Shown: positions 7,555-15,304, numbered from the stretch's first letter. The stretch is DNA of 39,419 bases from Clostridia bacterium (GCA_017537365.1 JAFYKZ010000018.1:1-39419); one strand, 5' to 3'. The notes: generated by a model not told the origin, from the letters alone. Program-made: numbers and translations.

Positions 7555-7583
7555 ATTATACTCAATTTTTGAGTAATTGTCAA
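7555..7583 (-). promoter_or_regulatory. consensus SigA promoter of the four-cysteine protein
   Basis: On the minus strand TTGACA (7583-7578), 17-nt spacer, TATAAT (7560-7555): a full match to the SigA consensus at optimal spacing. Operator 1 (7559-7575) fills most of the spacer and touches the -10. A promoter this strong placed under an operator suggests tight repression with high induced output. Confidence 0.9.
7559..7575. promoter_or_regulatory. palindromic operator 1 (TACTCA-N5-TGAGTA)
   Basis: A perfect inverted repeat with six-base arms and an ATTTT spacer, within the consensus promoter of the four-cysteine gene. It has the same arms and spacing as operator 2; their centres are 25 bp apart. 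Probable binding site of the XRE protein encoded at 7634-7837. Confidence 0.8.
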
Positions 7584-7602
7584 TACTCAAATTATGAGTA
7601 TT
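7582..7602. promoter_or_regulatory. palindromic operator 2 (AATACTCA-N5-TGAGTATT)
   Basis: A perfect inverted repeat with eight-base arms around AATTA. Its core arms are identical to those of operator 1. It abuts the -35 of the leftward promoter and lies just upstream of the XRE gene, so it could autoregulate that gene. Confidence 0.8.
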
Positions 7603-7633
7603 GTATTATATATTCATAGAGGTGATATGTTTT

Positions 7634-7837
7634 ATGAATTATAGAGAACGGATGCGCGCGCTTCGAGAGGATAAAGATTTAACTCAGTTGCAAGTAGCAA
7701 AAGTTATTAATAAATCTCAGCAAGGTTATAATCATATCGAAACAGGTCGAGCAGAGCTTAAAATAGAGGATTTAATTAAACTTTGTGATTTTTATAATGT
7801 ATCAGCCGATTATTTTATAGGTAGAAAAGATAAATAG
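7634..7837 (+). CDS. XRE-family HTH repressor
   Basis: A 67-residue single-domain Cro/cI-type protein. The helix-turn-helix runs from about LTQLQVAKVINKSQQGYNHIETGRAE (residues 16-41), and the protein ends in the common YNVSADYFIGRKD tail. The start is ATG 7634, chosen because GAGGTG lies 9 nt upstream; an upstream TTG in frame lies inside operator 2. The gene is divergent from the four-cysteine gene, and the shared 113-bp intergenic region contains two identical palindromes, the expected layout of a self-regulating repressor. A terminator begins at its stop codon. Confidence 0.9.
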   Translation: MNYRERMRALREDKDLTQLQVAKVINKSQQGYNHIETGRAELKIEDLIKLCDFYNVSADYFIGRKDK

Positions 7838-7874
7838 CACCCAATTCCGTTAGTGGATAAGGGTGCTGTTTTTA
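7837..7874 (+). terminator. hairpin terminator after the XRE gene (copy 2 of the duplicated hairpin)
   Basis: GCACCC (7837-7842) pairs with GGGTGC (7861-7866), and an upper TTCC/GGA stem closes the same GTTAGT loop as the hairpin at 7263. Three central positions are mismatched compared with copy 1. A TGTTTTTAT tail follows. Confidence 0.75.
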
Positions 7875-7879
7875 TATTT

Positions 7880-7989
7880 GTCTGCAAAGCAGACACCGAA
7901 ATTTTTATCTCATATCTATTATCTTTTATCTGGAAAAGTTGCTTAATGTTTTAGAGAATAGATAAAAGAGAAGAGATAATAGATAAGAG
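7880..7989. repeat. low-complexity region with imperfect inverted repeat
   Basis: A short perfect hairpin, GTCTGC-AAA-GCAGAC (7880-7894), is followed by a larger imperfect inverted repeat rich in TATCT/AGATA (about 7905-7931 against 7960-7989, with a six-base gap). No gene is visible. It lies between the XRE terminator and the terminator of the tRNA unit. Confidence 0.45.
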
Positions 7990-8000
7990 TACAAAAAGAA

Positions 8001-8030
8001 AAAGTCGCTAAAAAGCGACTTTTCTTTTTG
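8001..8030 (-). terminator. terminator of the tRNA-Thr/tRNA-Tyr unit (bidirectional)
   Basis: A nine-base stem, AAAGTCGCT (8001-8009) with AGCGACTTT (8014-8022), and an A4 loop, with T-rich tails in both directions. On the minus strand it follows tRNA-Tyr at once. Confidence 0.8.
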
Positions 8031-8113
8031 GTGGGAGAGGACGGATTCGAACCATCGAAGCGAAACGCAGCAGATTTACAGTCTGTCCCCTTTGGCCACT
8101 CGGGAACTCTCCC
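8029..8113 (-). tRNA. tRNA-Tyr (GTA), CCA encoded
   Basis: A class II tRNA with a long variable arm. The acceptor GGGAGAG pairs with CTCTCCC, the anticodon loop gives GTA, the T-loop is TTCGAAT, and the discriminator A is followed by CCA (8031-8029). It is co-transcribed downstream of tRNA-Thr. Confidence 0.95.
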
Positions 8114-8173
8114 ATATTAAATTTTGCTTTAAAAACTCACAGGCTTCGAGTCCGATTAAAGACTCAAAAAACT

Positions 8174-8249
8174 TGGAGCTGGTGGACGGACTCGAACCCC
8201 CGACCTGCTGATTACAAATCAGCTGCTCTACCAACTGAGCTACACCAGC
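8174..8249 (-). tRNA. tRNA-Thr (TGT), CCA encoded
   Basis: The acceptor GCTGGTG pairs with CACCAGC, the anticodon arm CTGAT/ATCAG encloses TGT, the T-loop is TTCGAGT, and discriminator T is followed by CCA (8176-8174). It is the first gene of the two-tRNA unit. Confidence 0.95.
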
Positions 8250-8268
8250 ATTTTTAAAGCGCCTAAAT

Positions 8269-8297
8269 AATATAACACGAAAGTATATAAATGTCAA
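8269..8297 (-). promoter_or_regulatory. SigA promoter of the tRNA-Thr/tRNA-Tyr unit
   Basis: On the minus strand TTGACA (8297-8292), 17-nt spacer, TATATT (8274-8269), with an extended -10 TGT upstream. It lies 20 nt before tRNA-Thr. Confidence 0.85.
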
Positions 8298-8463
8298 GCA
8301 AATTTTGCAAAAATCGTTTAATATTTTTTAAAAAAGTTTTTTCACTATTTTTAACCTTTGTCATAATATGTTATTGAAGCAGTACGGGAGCAGTAAGCAA
8401 AAATGAGCGCACGCTATGAAATGACCTCCCTACACACTTCATATTTTGATAGGAGGCATATAT

Positions 8464-9288
8464 ATGGCAGATTTAAACAACCAAAGCAGACCTGACGGCA
8501 ACTTTAAAGAAGCGGTTTGCATTGATGCCGGCAGAATTTATGATTCTTGCTGCGATAGAGATTGTCTTGAAGATTTAAGATGTTTCTTTTTACCTGAGGC
8601 GCAAGAGCTTATAAATAACGCGGTTAGCGTTAGACTTCGCAATGCAAAGGTACTTAATGTTTCGATTAATGTTGAGCCCGTTAATTTCAACAAAGGCTTC
8701 TATTCCTGTGATTTAACCTTCTTCTTTTTACTTGATTTCGACCTTTACACCTCACCGAACACCTGTCCTGTAAGTATTACGGGTATCACTTCTTACAGCA
8801 AGCGTGTTATTTTATATGGTAGCGACGGAAATGTTAAGGTATTCTCTTCTACCGCTTGTTCTTCCTGCGAGGACGAAGCAAGCGCACCTATTAAAACCTC
8901 GAACTGTCCTAAATGTGTTGTACAGGTGGTTGAGCCGATACCGCTTTCTGCAAGAATAGGTGAAATTCATAACTGTTACGAAAATTTGTGTTGTGTTCCA
9001 AAAAACATCTGCGATTGCATAGGCGGTAATGTTGTTACAAATATCGGCAACGGCAGTCCTGCAATTTTTGCTTCGATAGGCTTGTTCTCAATAGTTCAAT
9101 TAGTTCGCAATGTTCAGATGTTAATACCTGTATACGATTTCTGTTTACCCGAAAAGACCTGCACAGGAACAACCGAAGGTCCTTGCGATGCATTTAAGAA
9201 AATCAAGTTCCCAACCGATGACTTTTTCCCGCCTCAAGCTCCCTGTTCAGACTGTGGATGTTGCGGCTCAGATAATGAAGAATGTTAA
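8464..9288 (+). CDS. conserved cysteine-rich protein of Clostridia, function unknown
   Basis: A 274-residue protein starting MADLNNQSRPDGNFKEAVCI. It is very rich in cysteine, including paired cysteines (SCCDRDC, LCC) and a C-terminal CSDCGCCG cluster. The segment from about residue 60 to 95 (NAKVLNVSINVEPVNFNKGF and the following hydrophobic strand) suggests a beta-rich domain. I have seen similar hypothetical proteins in Clostridia but know no assigned function. The disulphide potential and absence of a signal peptide would suit a spore-coat or other structural protein, which is inference. The start is ATG 8464 with AGGAGG 7 nt upstream. A possible SigK-like promoter lies near 8350-8380. 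A terminator follows at 9329. Confidence 0.75.
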   Translation: MADLNNQSRPDGNFKEAVCIDAGRIYDSCCDRDCLEDLRCFFLPEAQELINNAVSVRLRNAKVLNVSINVEPVNFNKGFYSCDLTFFFLLDFDLYTSPNTCPVSITGITSYSKRVILYGSDGNVKVFSSTACSSCEDEASAPIKTSNCPKCVVQVVEPIPLSARIGEIHNCYENLCCVPKNICDCIGGNVVTNIGNGSPAIFASIGLFSIVQLVRNVQMLIPVYDFCLPEKTCTGTTEGPCDAFKKIKFPTDDFFPPQAPCSDCGCCGSDNEEC

Positions 9289-9328
9289 ATATAAAATTTA
9301 AGTTTTAAAATTGGTTTAGATTAAAAAC

Positions 9329-9360
9329 AAGGCTGTCTCATAAAAATGAGTCAGCCTTTT
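9329..9360 (+). terminator. terminator after the cysteine-rich gene
   Basis: AAGGCTG (9329-9335) and CTCAT (9337-9341) pair with ATGAG (9346-9350) and CAGCCTT (9352-9358), with a single T-T mismatch and an AAAA loop, followed by TTTT. Confidence 0.85.
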
Positions 9361-9390
9361 AACATAACGAAAAGAAAAATTGTATAGAAA

Positions 9391-9509
9391 CGCCGCCAAA
9401 GAGTGAAAACGGTGTTTTCAATTTGGCGGCAAGTTGGGTTTGAGGTTATAGCCTGTTTTCTGACACCTTAACCCCCTTAAACGACAAGGGCTTTGCCCTT
9501 GACCTATTT
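9391..9509 (+). repeat. two-hairpin dispersed repeat, copy A
   Basis: Hairpin 1 (9392-9430) has perfect outer arms GCCGCCAAA/TTTGGCGGC and a perfect inner stem TGAAAAC/GTTTTCA. Hairpin 2 is CAAGGGC-TTT-GCCCTTG (9485-9501). The two are joined by about 54 nt. An inverted second copy lies at 27401-27517, with both ends conserved and the middle divergent. This copy sits between convergent genes (the cysteine-rich gene and the phosphohexomutase). No coding capacity is apparent. The short stretch to 9568 shows only an AT-rich palindrome at 9537-9551. Confidence 0.8.
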
Positions 9510-9568
9510 GCGAGTAGTTAAGACTGGGAATAAAATATCTATTCAATAGATGAGTGAATATTTTTAAT

Positions 9569-11053
9569 TTAATTTTCTAATGAAGAACTGTCAAGCTCGG
9601 TATAGCTTGCAAAAAAGTCTTTTAAACCTTCAATATCTTTATTTATACCGCCTGTTTTTTCATTTTCGAAATTCATCGGCATAACAGGGTCGTGTACCGA
9701 AAGTCTGAGCAAAAACCAACCGCTTTCGGTTGAAACTCTGATACCCTCGCGGTTATCGTCGGCAACGGTGTATTTTTCAGGATTATTCAAAGCAAATTGC
9801 TCTAAATCTTTTATGATTTTTTCGCCGTAAGCTTTAAAATCAGGAGTTTTAATATCAAAACGGACTTCTTTTTCCTCGGCGGGCATTTTAACCTTATCAA
9901 CAATAGCGTTTATATCAGTGCCGAGAGCCAATTCGATTACTATTTTAGTAACCAGATATGCGCCGTCATCAAGGAAAAAGTTTTCCTTTAAAGCGGCATG
10001 GCCCGAGGTTTCTATAGCCAAAGGACATTCTTTACCCTCATTTGTTAACTCAATCGCCTTGTTTATAACATTTTTATAGCCTCGGCGATAGCGGTAATGG
10101 GTGCAGTTCAATTCGTTTTGGAGAAAATCCTTTAAACCGTCGCTCGTAACCGAATCGGTAACAATATAGGCATTTTCCTTGCCCTTAGAGGATATATATG
10201 CAGCAAGGGCGATAAGTCGATTGCGGTTTATTTCTTTACCAAATTTATCAACACAGCCTGCGCGGTCAACATCGGTATCGAAAATAAGACCCAAATCAGC
10301 GCCTGATTCTTTAACCGCATCGCAAATGCTCTTCATAGCGGTTTTATCCTCAGGGTTTGGAATATGGTTAGGGAACATACCGTCAGGTTCTAAGAATTTA
10401 CTGCCCTCTATATCAGCGCCTAGCTTTGCGAGAACATCTCTTGCATAAAAACCGCCGACACCATTTCCTGCATCAACAACGATTTTATAGCCTTTGAGTG
10501 GCAAATCCTTTTCGGATTTACCTACCGCCTCGCAAATCATTCTTCTGAGTCTGCCGGCATATAGGGACATAAAGTTTATATTTGCAACAGTTCCTGCACA
10601 GTTGCAGATAATTTCTTCGCCGTTATTTGCAAGCTTTACAATTTCTGAAATGTCAGAACCGTCCAGCCCTCCCTCACGGGTGAAGAATTTAAGACCGTTA
10701 CGGTCAAACGGATGGTGGCTTGCGGTGATTTCGATAGCGGCATCGGTTCTTAAATCTATTGTTGACATAAACATAGCAGGGGTTGAGCAGAGACCGAAGT
10801 CAAGCACATTCACTCCCGCATTTATTAAAGCCTTGCGAACATTAGAGGAAATTTCTTCGCCTGTTATACGAGAATCATGTCCCACCGCGAATAAAAGCTC
10901 GTTAGGACTTTTCTCGAATTTATTAATATACCAAACAACAAAAGCGGCAGTTATATCGTATACTGCCTCAGAGGTTAAATTAACCTCTTTTCCACCAAGG
11001 CTTGTTGCGATACCGCGAATATCGGTACCGCTTTTTAAAGAACTGTAATCCAT
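9569..11053 (-). CDS. phosphomannomutase/phosphoglucomutase family protein
   Basis: A 494-residue alpha-D-phosphohexomutase that interconverts hexose-1- and hexose-6-phosphates in the cytoplasm, feeding nucleotide-sugar synthesis. The phosphoserine loop is TASHHP (Ser112; most members have TASHNP). The metal loop is DTDVDR at 259-264 (usually DGDADR), the sugar-binding loop is ETSGH at 348-352, and the C-terminal phosphate-binding region contains NREGIRVSTESGW. The full four-domain length is present. It starts 12 nt after a 40-residue membrane-peptide gene, with AGAAAGGA as its RBS overlapping that stop codon, so the two are likely co-transcribed. Whether it prefers mannose or glucose cannot be decided here. 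Confidence 0.9.
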   Translation of the reverse strand: MDYSSLKSGTDIRGIATSLGGKEVNLTSEAVYDITAAFVVWYINKFEKSPNELLFAVGHDSRITGEEISSNVRKALINAGVNVLDFGLCSTPAMFMSTIDLRTDAAIEITASHHPFDRNGLKFFTREGGLDGSDISEIVKLANNGEEIICNCAGTVANINFMSLYAGRLRRMICEAVGKSEKDLPLKGYKIVVDAGNGVGGFYARDVLAKLGADIEGSKFLEPDGMFPNHIPNPEDKTAMKSICDAVKESGADLGLIFDTDVDRAGCVDKFGKEINRNRLIALAAYISSKGKENAYIVTDSVTSDGLKDFLQNELNCTHYRYRRGYKNVINKAIELTNEGKECPLAIETSGHAALKENFFLDDGAYLVTKIVIELALGTDINAIVDKVKMPAEEKEVRFDIKTPDFKAYGEKIIKDLEQFALNNPEKYTVADDNREGIRVSTESGWFLLRLSVHDPVMPMNFENEKTGGINKDIEGLKDFFASYTELDSSSLEN

Positions 11054-11065
11054 AGTAAATCCTTT

Positions 11066-11188
11066 CTATGCGCCGAAAAAGAATCTTGCCGAGATATATC
11101 CGATACCCAAAAGAGCCAAGACCGACACAGTATAAATCAATGATTTAAAAAATAATTTTAATGATGTTTTATTAGTTTTATTATTCAA
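11066..11188 (-). CDS. 40-residue single-pass membrane peptide
   Basis: A TTG start at 11188 with GAGGTG 8 nt upstream opens a 40-codon frame: a basic head (MNNKTNKTSLKLFFKS), one hydrophobic segment (LIYTVSVLALLGIGYIS) and a short tail ARFFFGA, then TAG. It ends 12 nt before the phosphohexomutase start. The RBS, clean membrane-segment layout and tight spacing make it a credible gene. The function is unknown; it could be a membrane tether or a leader that couples translation of the mutase. Confidence 0.6.
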   Translation of the reverse strand: MNNKTNKTSLKLFFKSLIYTVSVLALLGIGYISARFFFGA

Positions 11189-11250
11189 TAGCCTACACCT
11201 CAAAAGAAGTTTTGGCAAAATTTTAAAATTTTAAACTTCGGGAGAAATTT

Positions 11251-11769
11251 ATGACCGTTTACGAAATACATAAAAATAAGTTTAAAATTAAGCTTAGCGA
11301 CACAGAGGTTTTAGCTCTTTTTGGAAGCTATACAAAGCTTTTTGAAATGAAAAAAGAAACTAAAATTTTGATAAATCTATTGCTTAAAGATATTCTTTCT
11401 AAACGAAAACAAAATTTTAAAAATGGGAAAATATCGGCTGATTTAAAGGTCATAAAAAATTTTGGTTGCGAAATTTATATTGTTTGCAGCGAAGCTATCG
11501 AAATTAAAACAACCGCATTCAGATTTAAAAGCTTTGAAAATCTTATAAACGGAATTAAAGCCTTAAAAGAAACCAAATTTGAAAGCTCACTTTATAAGTA
11601 TAACGGTTTTTATTATCTTATGGCGGACAATGAAAATTTAAGTTACTTAATAAATGATTTTTATTCTTATAAGACTAGGTCTTATATTTTTTTAGAAAAG
11701 GTTAAAGAATACGGGAAAATGATAATTGAAGAAAATGCGGCTCAGATTTTAGCCGAGACTTTTAATTAG
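11251..11769 (+). CDS. mecA: compact MecA-like adaptor protein
   Basis: A 172-residue protein recognised as a short MecA/YpbH-type adaptor, which in Bacillus delivers substrates such as ComK to the ClpC ATPase. The C-terminal half carries the family features: TAFRFKSFENLINGIKAL, SSLYKYNGFYYLMAD and VKEYGKMIIEENAAQILAET, matching the FRFxDFEDxI, LYxYxxxYYL and EYGKxIIxExAL pattern of MecA. The N-terminal substrate domain is shorter and the acidic linker of about 40 residues found in Bacillus MecA is missing. The RBS CGGGAG lies about 7 nt before the ATG. The last 21 nt overlap the end of rpe on the other strand. This is not the methicillin-resistance mecA. Confidence 0.78.
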   Translation: MTVYEIHKNKFKIKLSDTEVLALFGSYTKLFEMKKETKILINLLLKDILSKRKQNFKNGKISADLKVIKNFGCEIYIVCSEAIEIKTTAFRFKSFENLINGIKALKETKFESSLYKYNGFYYLMADNENLSYLINDFYSYKTRSYIFLEKVKEYGKMIIEENAAQILAETFN

Positions 11770-12396
11770 TTTAACATTTTCTTCCATTTGGTCTGAGAAA
11801 ACAAAGCTACCTGCAACTAAGACATCTGCGCCGGCTTTAACTGCCAAAGGCGCAGTTTCTTTATTTATACCGCCGTCAACCTCTAACATAATATCAAGAC
11901 CTAAGCGGTCAATTTCACGTCTTAAAACGGTCAACTTGTCCAAAGCGGAGGTCATAAATTTCTGACCGCCAAAGCCGGGTTCTACCGACATAACCAAAAC
12001 CATATCACAAAGAGGCAAAAGGTCGAAAATTTCTTCGGGCTCGGTGCATGGCTTAATGGTTATACAAGATTTAATTCCGTAAGAACGGATTTGCTTTAAG
12101 GTTTCGGCATTATCGCTGCCTGCCTCGTAATGAAATCCTAAAATATCCGAGCACTCCGCAAAATCCTTTATGTATCTATGAGGTTCAGTTATCATCAAAT
12201 GAACATCCAAGGGAAGCCTGGTATGTTTTCTGATAGACTTTATAATAGGAACACCGAAAGAAATGTTTGGAACAAAAATACCGTCCATAACATCTAAGTG
12301 GAGCATATCGGTGCCGGCTTTTTCCAAGCGCTCAATATCCTTTGCTAATTCCAAAAAATCTGATGTTAATACTGAAGGAGAAATTTTAACCGCCAT
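11749..12396 (-). CDS. rpe: ribulose-phosphate 3-epimerase
   Basis: A 215-residue TIM-barrel enzyme converting D-ribulose 5-phosphate to D-xylulose 5-phosphate in the pentose phosphate pathway. Visible family motifs are ISPSVLTSDFLEL at the start, HLDVMDGIFVPNISFG (metal-binding His and Asp), DVHLMI, VMSVEPGFGGQKF and the barrel end EVDGGIN followed by VAGSFVF. It has full length and its own promoter at 12452-12480. In Bacillus rpe lies between rsgA and spoVM; here it is displaced to a position convergent with the MecA-like gene. Confidence 0.96.
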   Translation of the reverse strand: MAVKISPSVLTSDFLELAKDIERLEKAGTDMLHLDVMDGIFVPNISFGVPIIKSIRKHTRLPLDVHLMITEPHRYIKDFAECSDILGFHYEAGSDNAETLKQIRSYGIKSCITIKPCTEPEEIFDLLPLCDMVLVMSVEPGFGGQKFMTSALDKLTVLRREIDRLGLDIMLEVDGGINKETAPLAVKAGADVLVAGSFVFSDQMEENVKLIKSLG

Positions 12397-12451
12397 TTTT
12401 CAAACCATCCTGTGAAATAAAATGTATAAATTTTTGTATTTTTATGTATAA

Positions 12452-12480
12452 ATTTTAATATATTTTAATTGTTTTGTCAA
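12452..12480 (-). promoter_or_regulatory. promoter of rpe
   Basis: On the minus strand TTGACA (12480-12475), 17-nt spacer, TAAAAT (12457-12452). Two direct repeats of ATGTATAAATTTT (12422-12434 and 12444-12456, plus strand) cover the -10 and the early leader. Confidence 0.75.
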
Positions 12481-12526
12481 TATATAGTATATGCAAAAAA
12501 ATAAATACATAAAGTTTAAATTTTTC

Positions 12527-12555
12527 TTGACAAATAAAGATTTTTTTGCTAAAAT
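12527..12555 (+). promoter_or_regulatory. promoter of the rplU operon
   Basis: TTGACA (12527-12532), 17-nt spacer, TAAAAT (12550-12555) preceded by TGC (extended -10). Confidence 0.85.
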
Positions 12556-12561
12556 AGTTGA

Positions 12562-12652
12562 GCCGCATATTGTGGGCTTTTTAAGTTGCGCCCAAAAAAT
12601 TGGGTGTGCGCCTATTGTAGCGAGACTGTAAAATGATGGCAGGTGTAAAAAA
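12562..12652 (+). promoter_or_regulatory. probable L21 (rplU) autoregulatory mRNA leader
   Basis: About 90 nt of untranslated RNA between the promoter and rplU. It holds alternative short stems: GGGC near 12574 with GCCC near 12590, and GCGCCC with GGGTGTGC just after. Firmicutes are known to have an L21 leader motif at this place. Assignment rests on position and these pairings. Confidence 0.55.
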
Positions 12653-12958
12653 ATGTACGCAATTATTGAGACCGGCGGCAAGCAGTACCGTGTTCAAAAC
12701 GGTGATGTTATCTATGTTGAGAAGCTCGGCGCCGAGGTTGACGAGGAAGTTACTTTCGACAAGGTTGTTGCTGTTAGTAACAGAACTTTAAAGGTTGGTA
12801 AGCCTTATGTAAAGGATGCTTTCGTTAAGGGTACCGTTTTAAAGAACGGCAAGGGTAAGAAAGTTACCGTATTCACTTACAAACCCAAGAAAGGCAGCTC
12901 ACGCAAGATGGGCCACAGACAACCTTACACTAAGGTACAAATTACCGAAATCGGTTAA
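12653..12958 (+). CDS. rplU: 50S ribosomal protein L21
   Basis: A 101-residue protein starting [18 protein letters not shown], the L21 signature, and ending in the conserved [17 protein letters not shown] segment that contacts 23S rRNA. It is first in the rplU-prp-rpmA cluster, has a GCAGGTG RBS, and is preceded by a structured leader and a strong promoter. Full length for the family. Confidence 0.98.
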   Translation: MYAIIETGGKQYRVQNGDVIYVEKLGAEVDEEVTFDKVVAVSNRTLKVGKPYVKDAFVKGTVLKNGKGKKVTVFTYKPKKGSSRKMGHRQPYTKVQITEIG

Positions 12959-12963
12959 TTGGT

Positions 12964-13284
12964 ATGACTAGTGTGAAGTTTTTGGTTGACGAAAAAGGTC
13001 TTTATGGCTTTTGCGTCAAGGGCCACAGTTCAAAAAACAGTGGCGATGAGACCGGTAAAATCGTATGCGCGGCGGTTTCCTCAGCGTGCTATATGGCAGC
13101 TAACACTATAACCGAGGTTATAGGAGACGAGGCAAGCGCAGTTGTAGACGATGCGTTAATGGAGTTTAAGGTTTTAAACCCAACCGATAGTTCGGTTAAG
13201 GTTTTAGAGGGCTTAAAGCTTCATTTGAAAGAATTATCCGGTCAATACAGTAATAACATAACTATATTCGGAGGTGCAAAATAA
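12964..13284 (+). CDS. prp: ribosomal-processing cysteine protease Prp
   Basis: A 106-residue protease that removes the N-terminal extension of L27 in Firmicutes. The catalytic His and Cys are visible in [20 protein letters not shown] (His20, Cys34). It lies between rplU and rpmA as in other Firmicutes, 5 nt after rplU, and its stop codon overlaps the rpmA start by one base. The neighbouring L27 carries the expected substrate sequence, so enzyme and substrate are encoded side by side. Confidence 0.95.
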   Translation: MTSVKFLVDEKGLYGFCVKGHSSKNSGDETGKIVCAAVSSACYMAANTITEVIGDEASAVVDDALMEFKVLNPTDSSVKVLEGLKLHLKELSGQYSNNITIFGGAK

Positions 13285-13568
13285 TGTTAAAGCTTAATAT
13301 TCAGTTGTTCGCTCATAAAAAAGGTGTGGGTTCAACCAAGAACGGCCGTGATAGCGAGTCTAAGAGACTTGGCGTAAAGCGTGCAGACGGTCAGTTTGTT
13401 TTGGCAGGCAATATTCTTGTTCGCCAAAGAGGAACTCATATCCACGCAGGCAACAATGTTGGTCGTGGCTCTGACGATACTCTTTTTGCTCTTATCGACG
13501 GTAAGGTAAAATTCGAGCGTGTAGGCAGAGACCGTAAACAGGTAAGTATTTACGCTGTTGAGCAGTAA
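13284..13568 (+). CDS. rpmA: 50S ribosomal protein L27 (with cleavable N-terminal extension)
   Basis: A 94-residue protein beginning [20 protein letters not shown]. The first nine residues are the Firmicutes-type extension, expected to be cut after Phe9 by Prp, exposing the AHKKG tail that reaches the peptidyl-transferase centre. The rest ([30 protein letters not shown]) is standard L27. Translationally coupled to prp. Confidence 0.98.
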   Translation: MLKLNIQLFAHKKGVGSTKNGRDSESKRLGVKRADGQFVLAGNILVRQRGTHIHAGNNVGRGSDDTLFALIDGKVKFERVGRDRKQVSIYAVEQ

Positions 13569-13572
13569 TTTT

Positions 13573-13610
13573 AAAATCCGGCCGGCTAGCAGCTGACCGG
13601 ATTTATTTTT
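13573..13610 (+). terminator. terminator after rpmA
   Basis: AAATCCGG (13574-13581) pairs with CCGGATTT (13597-13604) around a 15-nt loop, followed by a T-rich tail. No clear promoter lies between it and the next gene, so some read-through into the obg cluster is likely. Confidence 0.7.
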
Positions 13611-13631
13611 ATTTTGAAAGGATTATGCCTT

Positions 13632-15289
<1,658 letters not shown>

Positions 15290-15304
15290 GTTGAGGGCTA
15301 AAAA

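Noticed and set aside
7317-7837. Toxin-antitoxin system
   Set aside because: The XRE repressor fits, but the genes are divergent rather than one operon, and the partner is a four-cysteine protein without any toxin fold that I can see.
8076-8297. Open frame on the minus strand giving a GVAQLVEQ-type peptide
   Set aside because: It is the well-known spurious translation of a tRNA gene (tRNA-Thr here, partly tRNA-Tyr).
8403-8495. 30-codon frame (MSARYEMTSLHTSY...) ahead of the cysteine-rich gene
   Set aside because: The RBS spacing is poor, it runs through the RBS and start of the next gene, and no recognisable peptide results.
12442-12681. 79-residue minus-strand frame across the rplU leader
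   Set aside because: It overlaps two promoters, the L21 leader and the rplU start, and has no family features.
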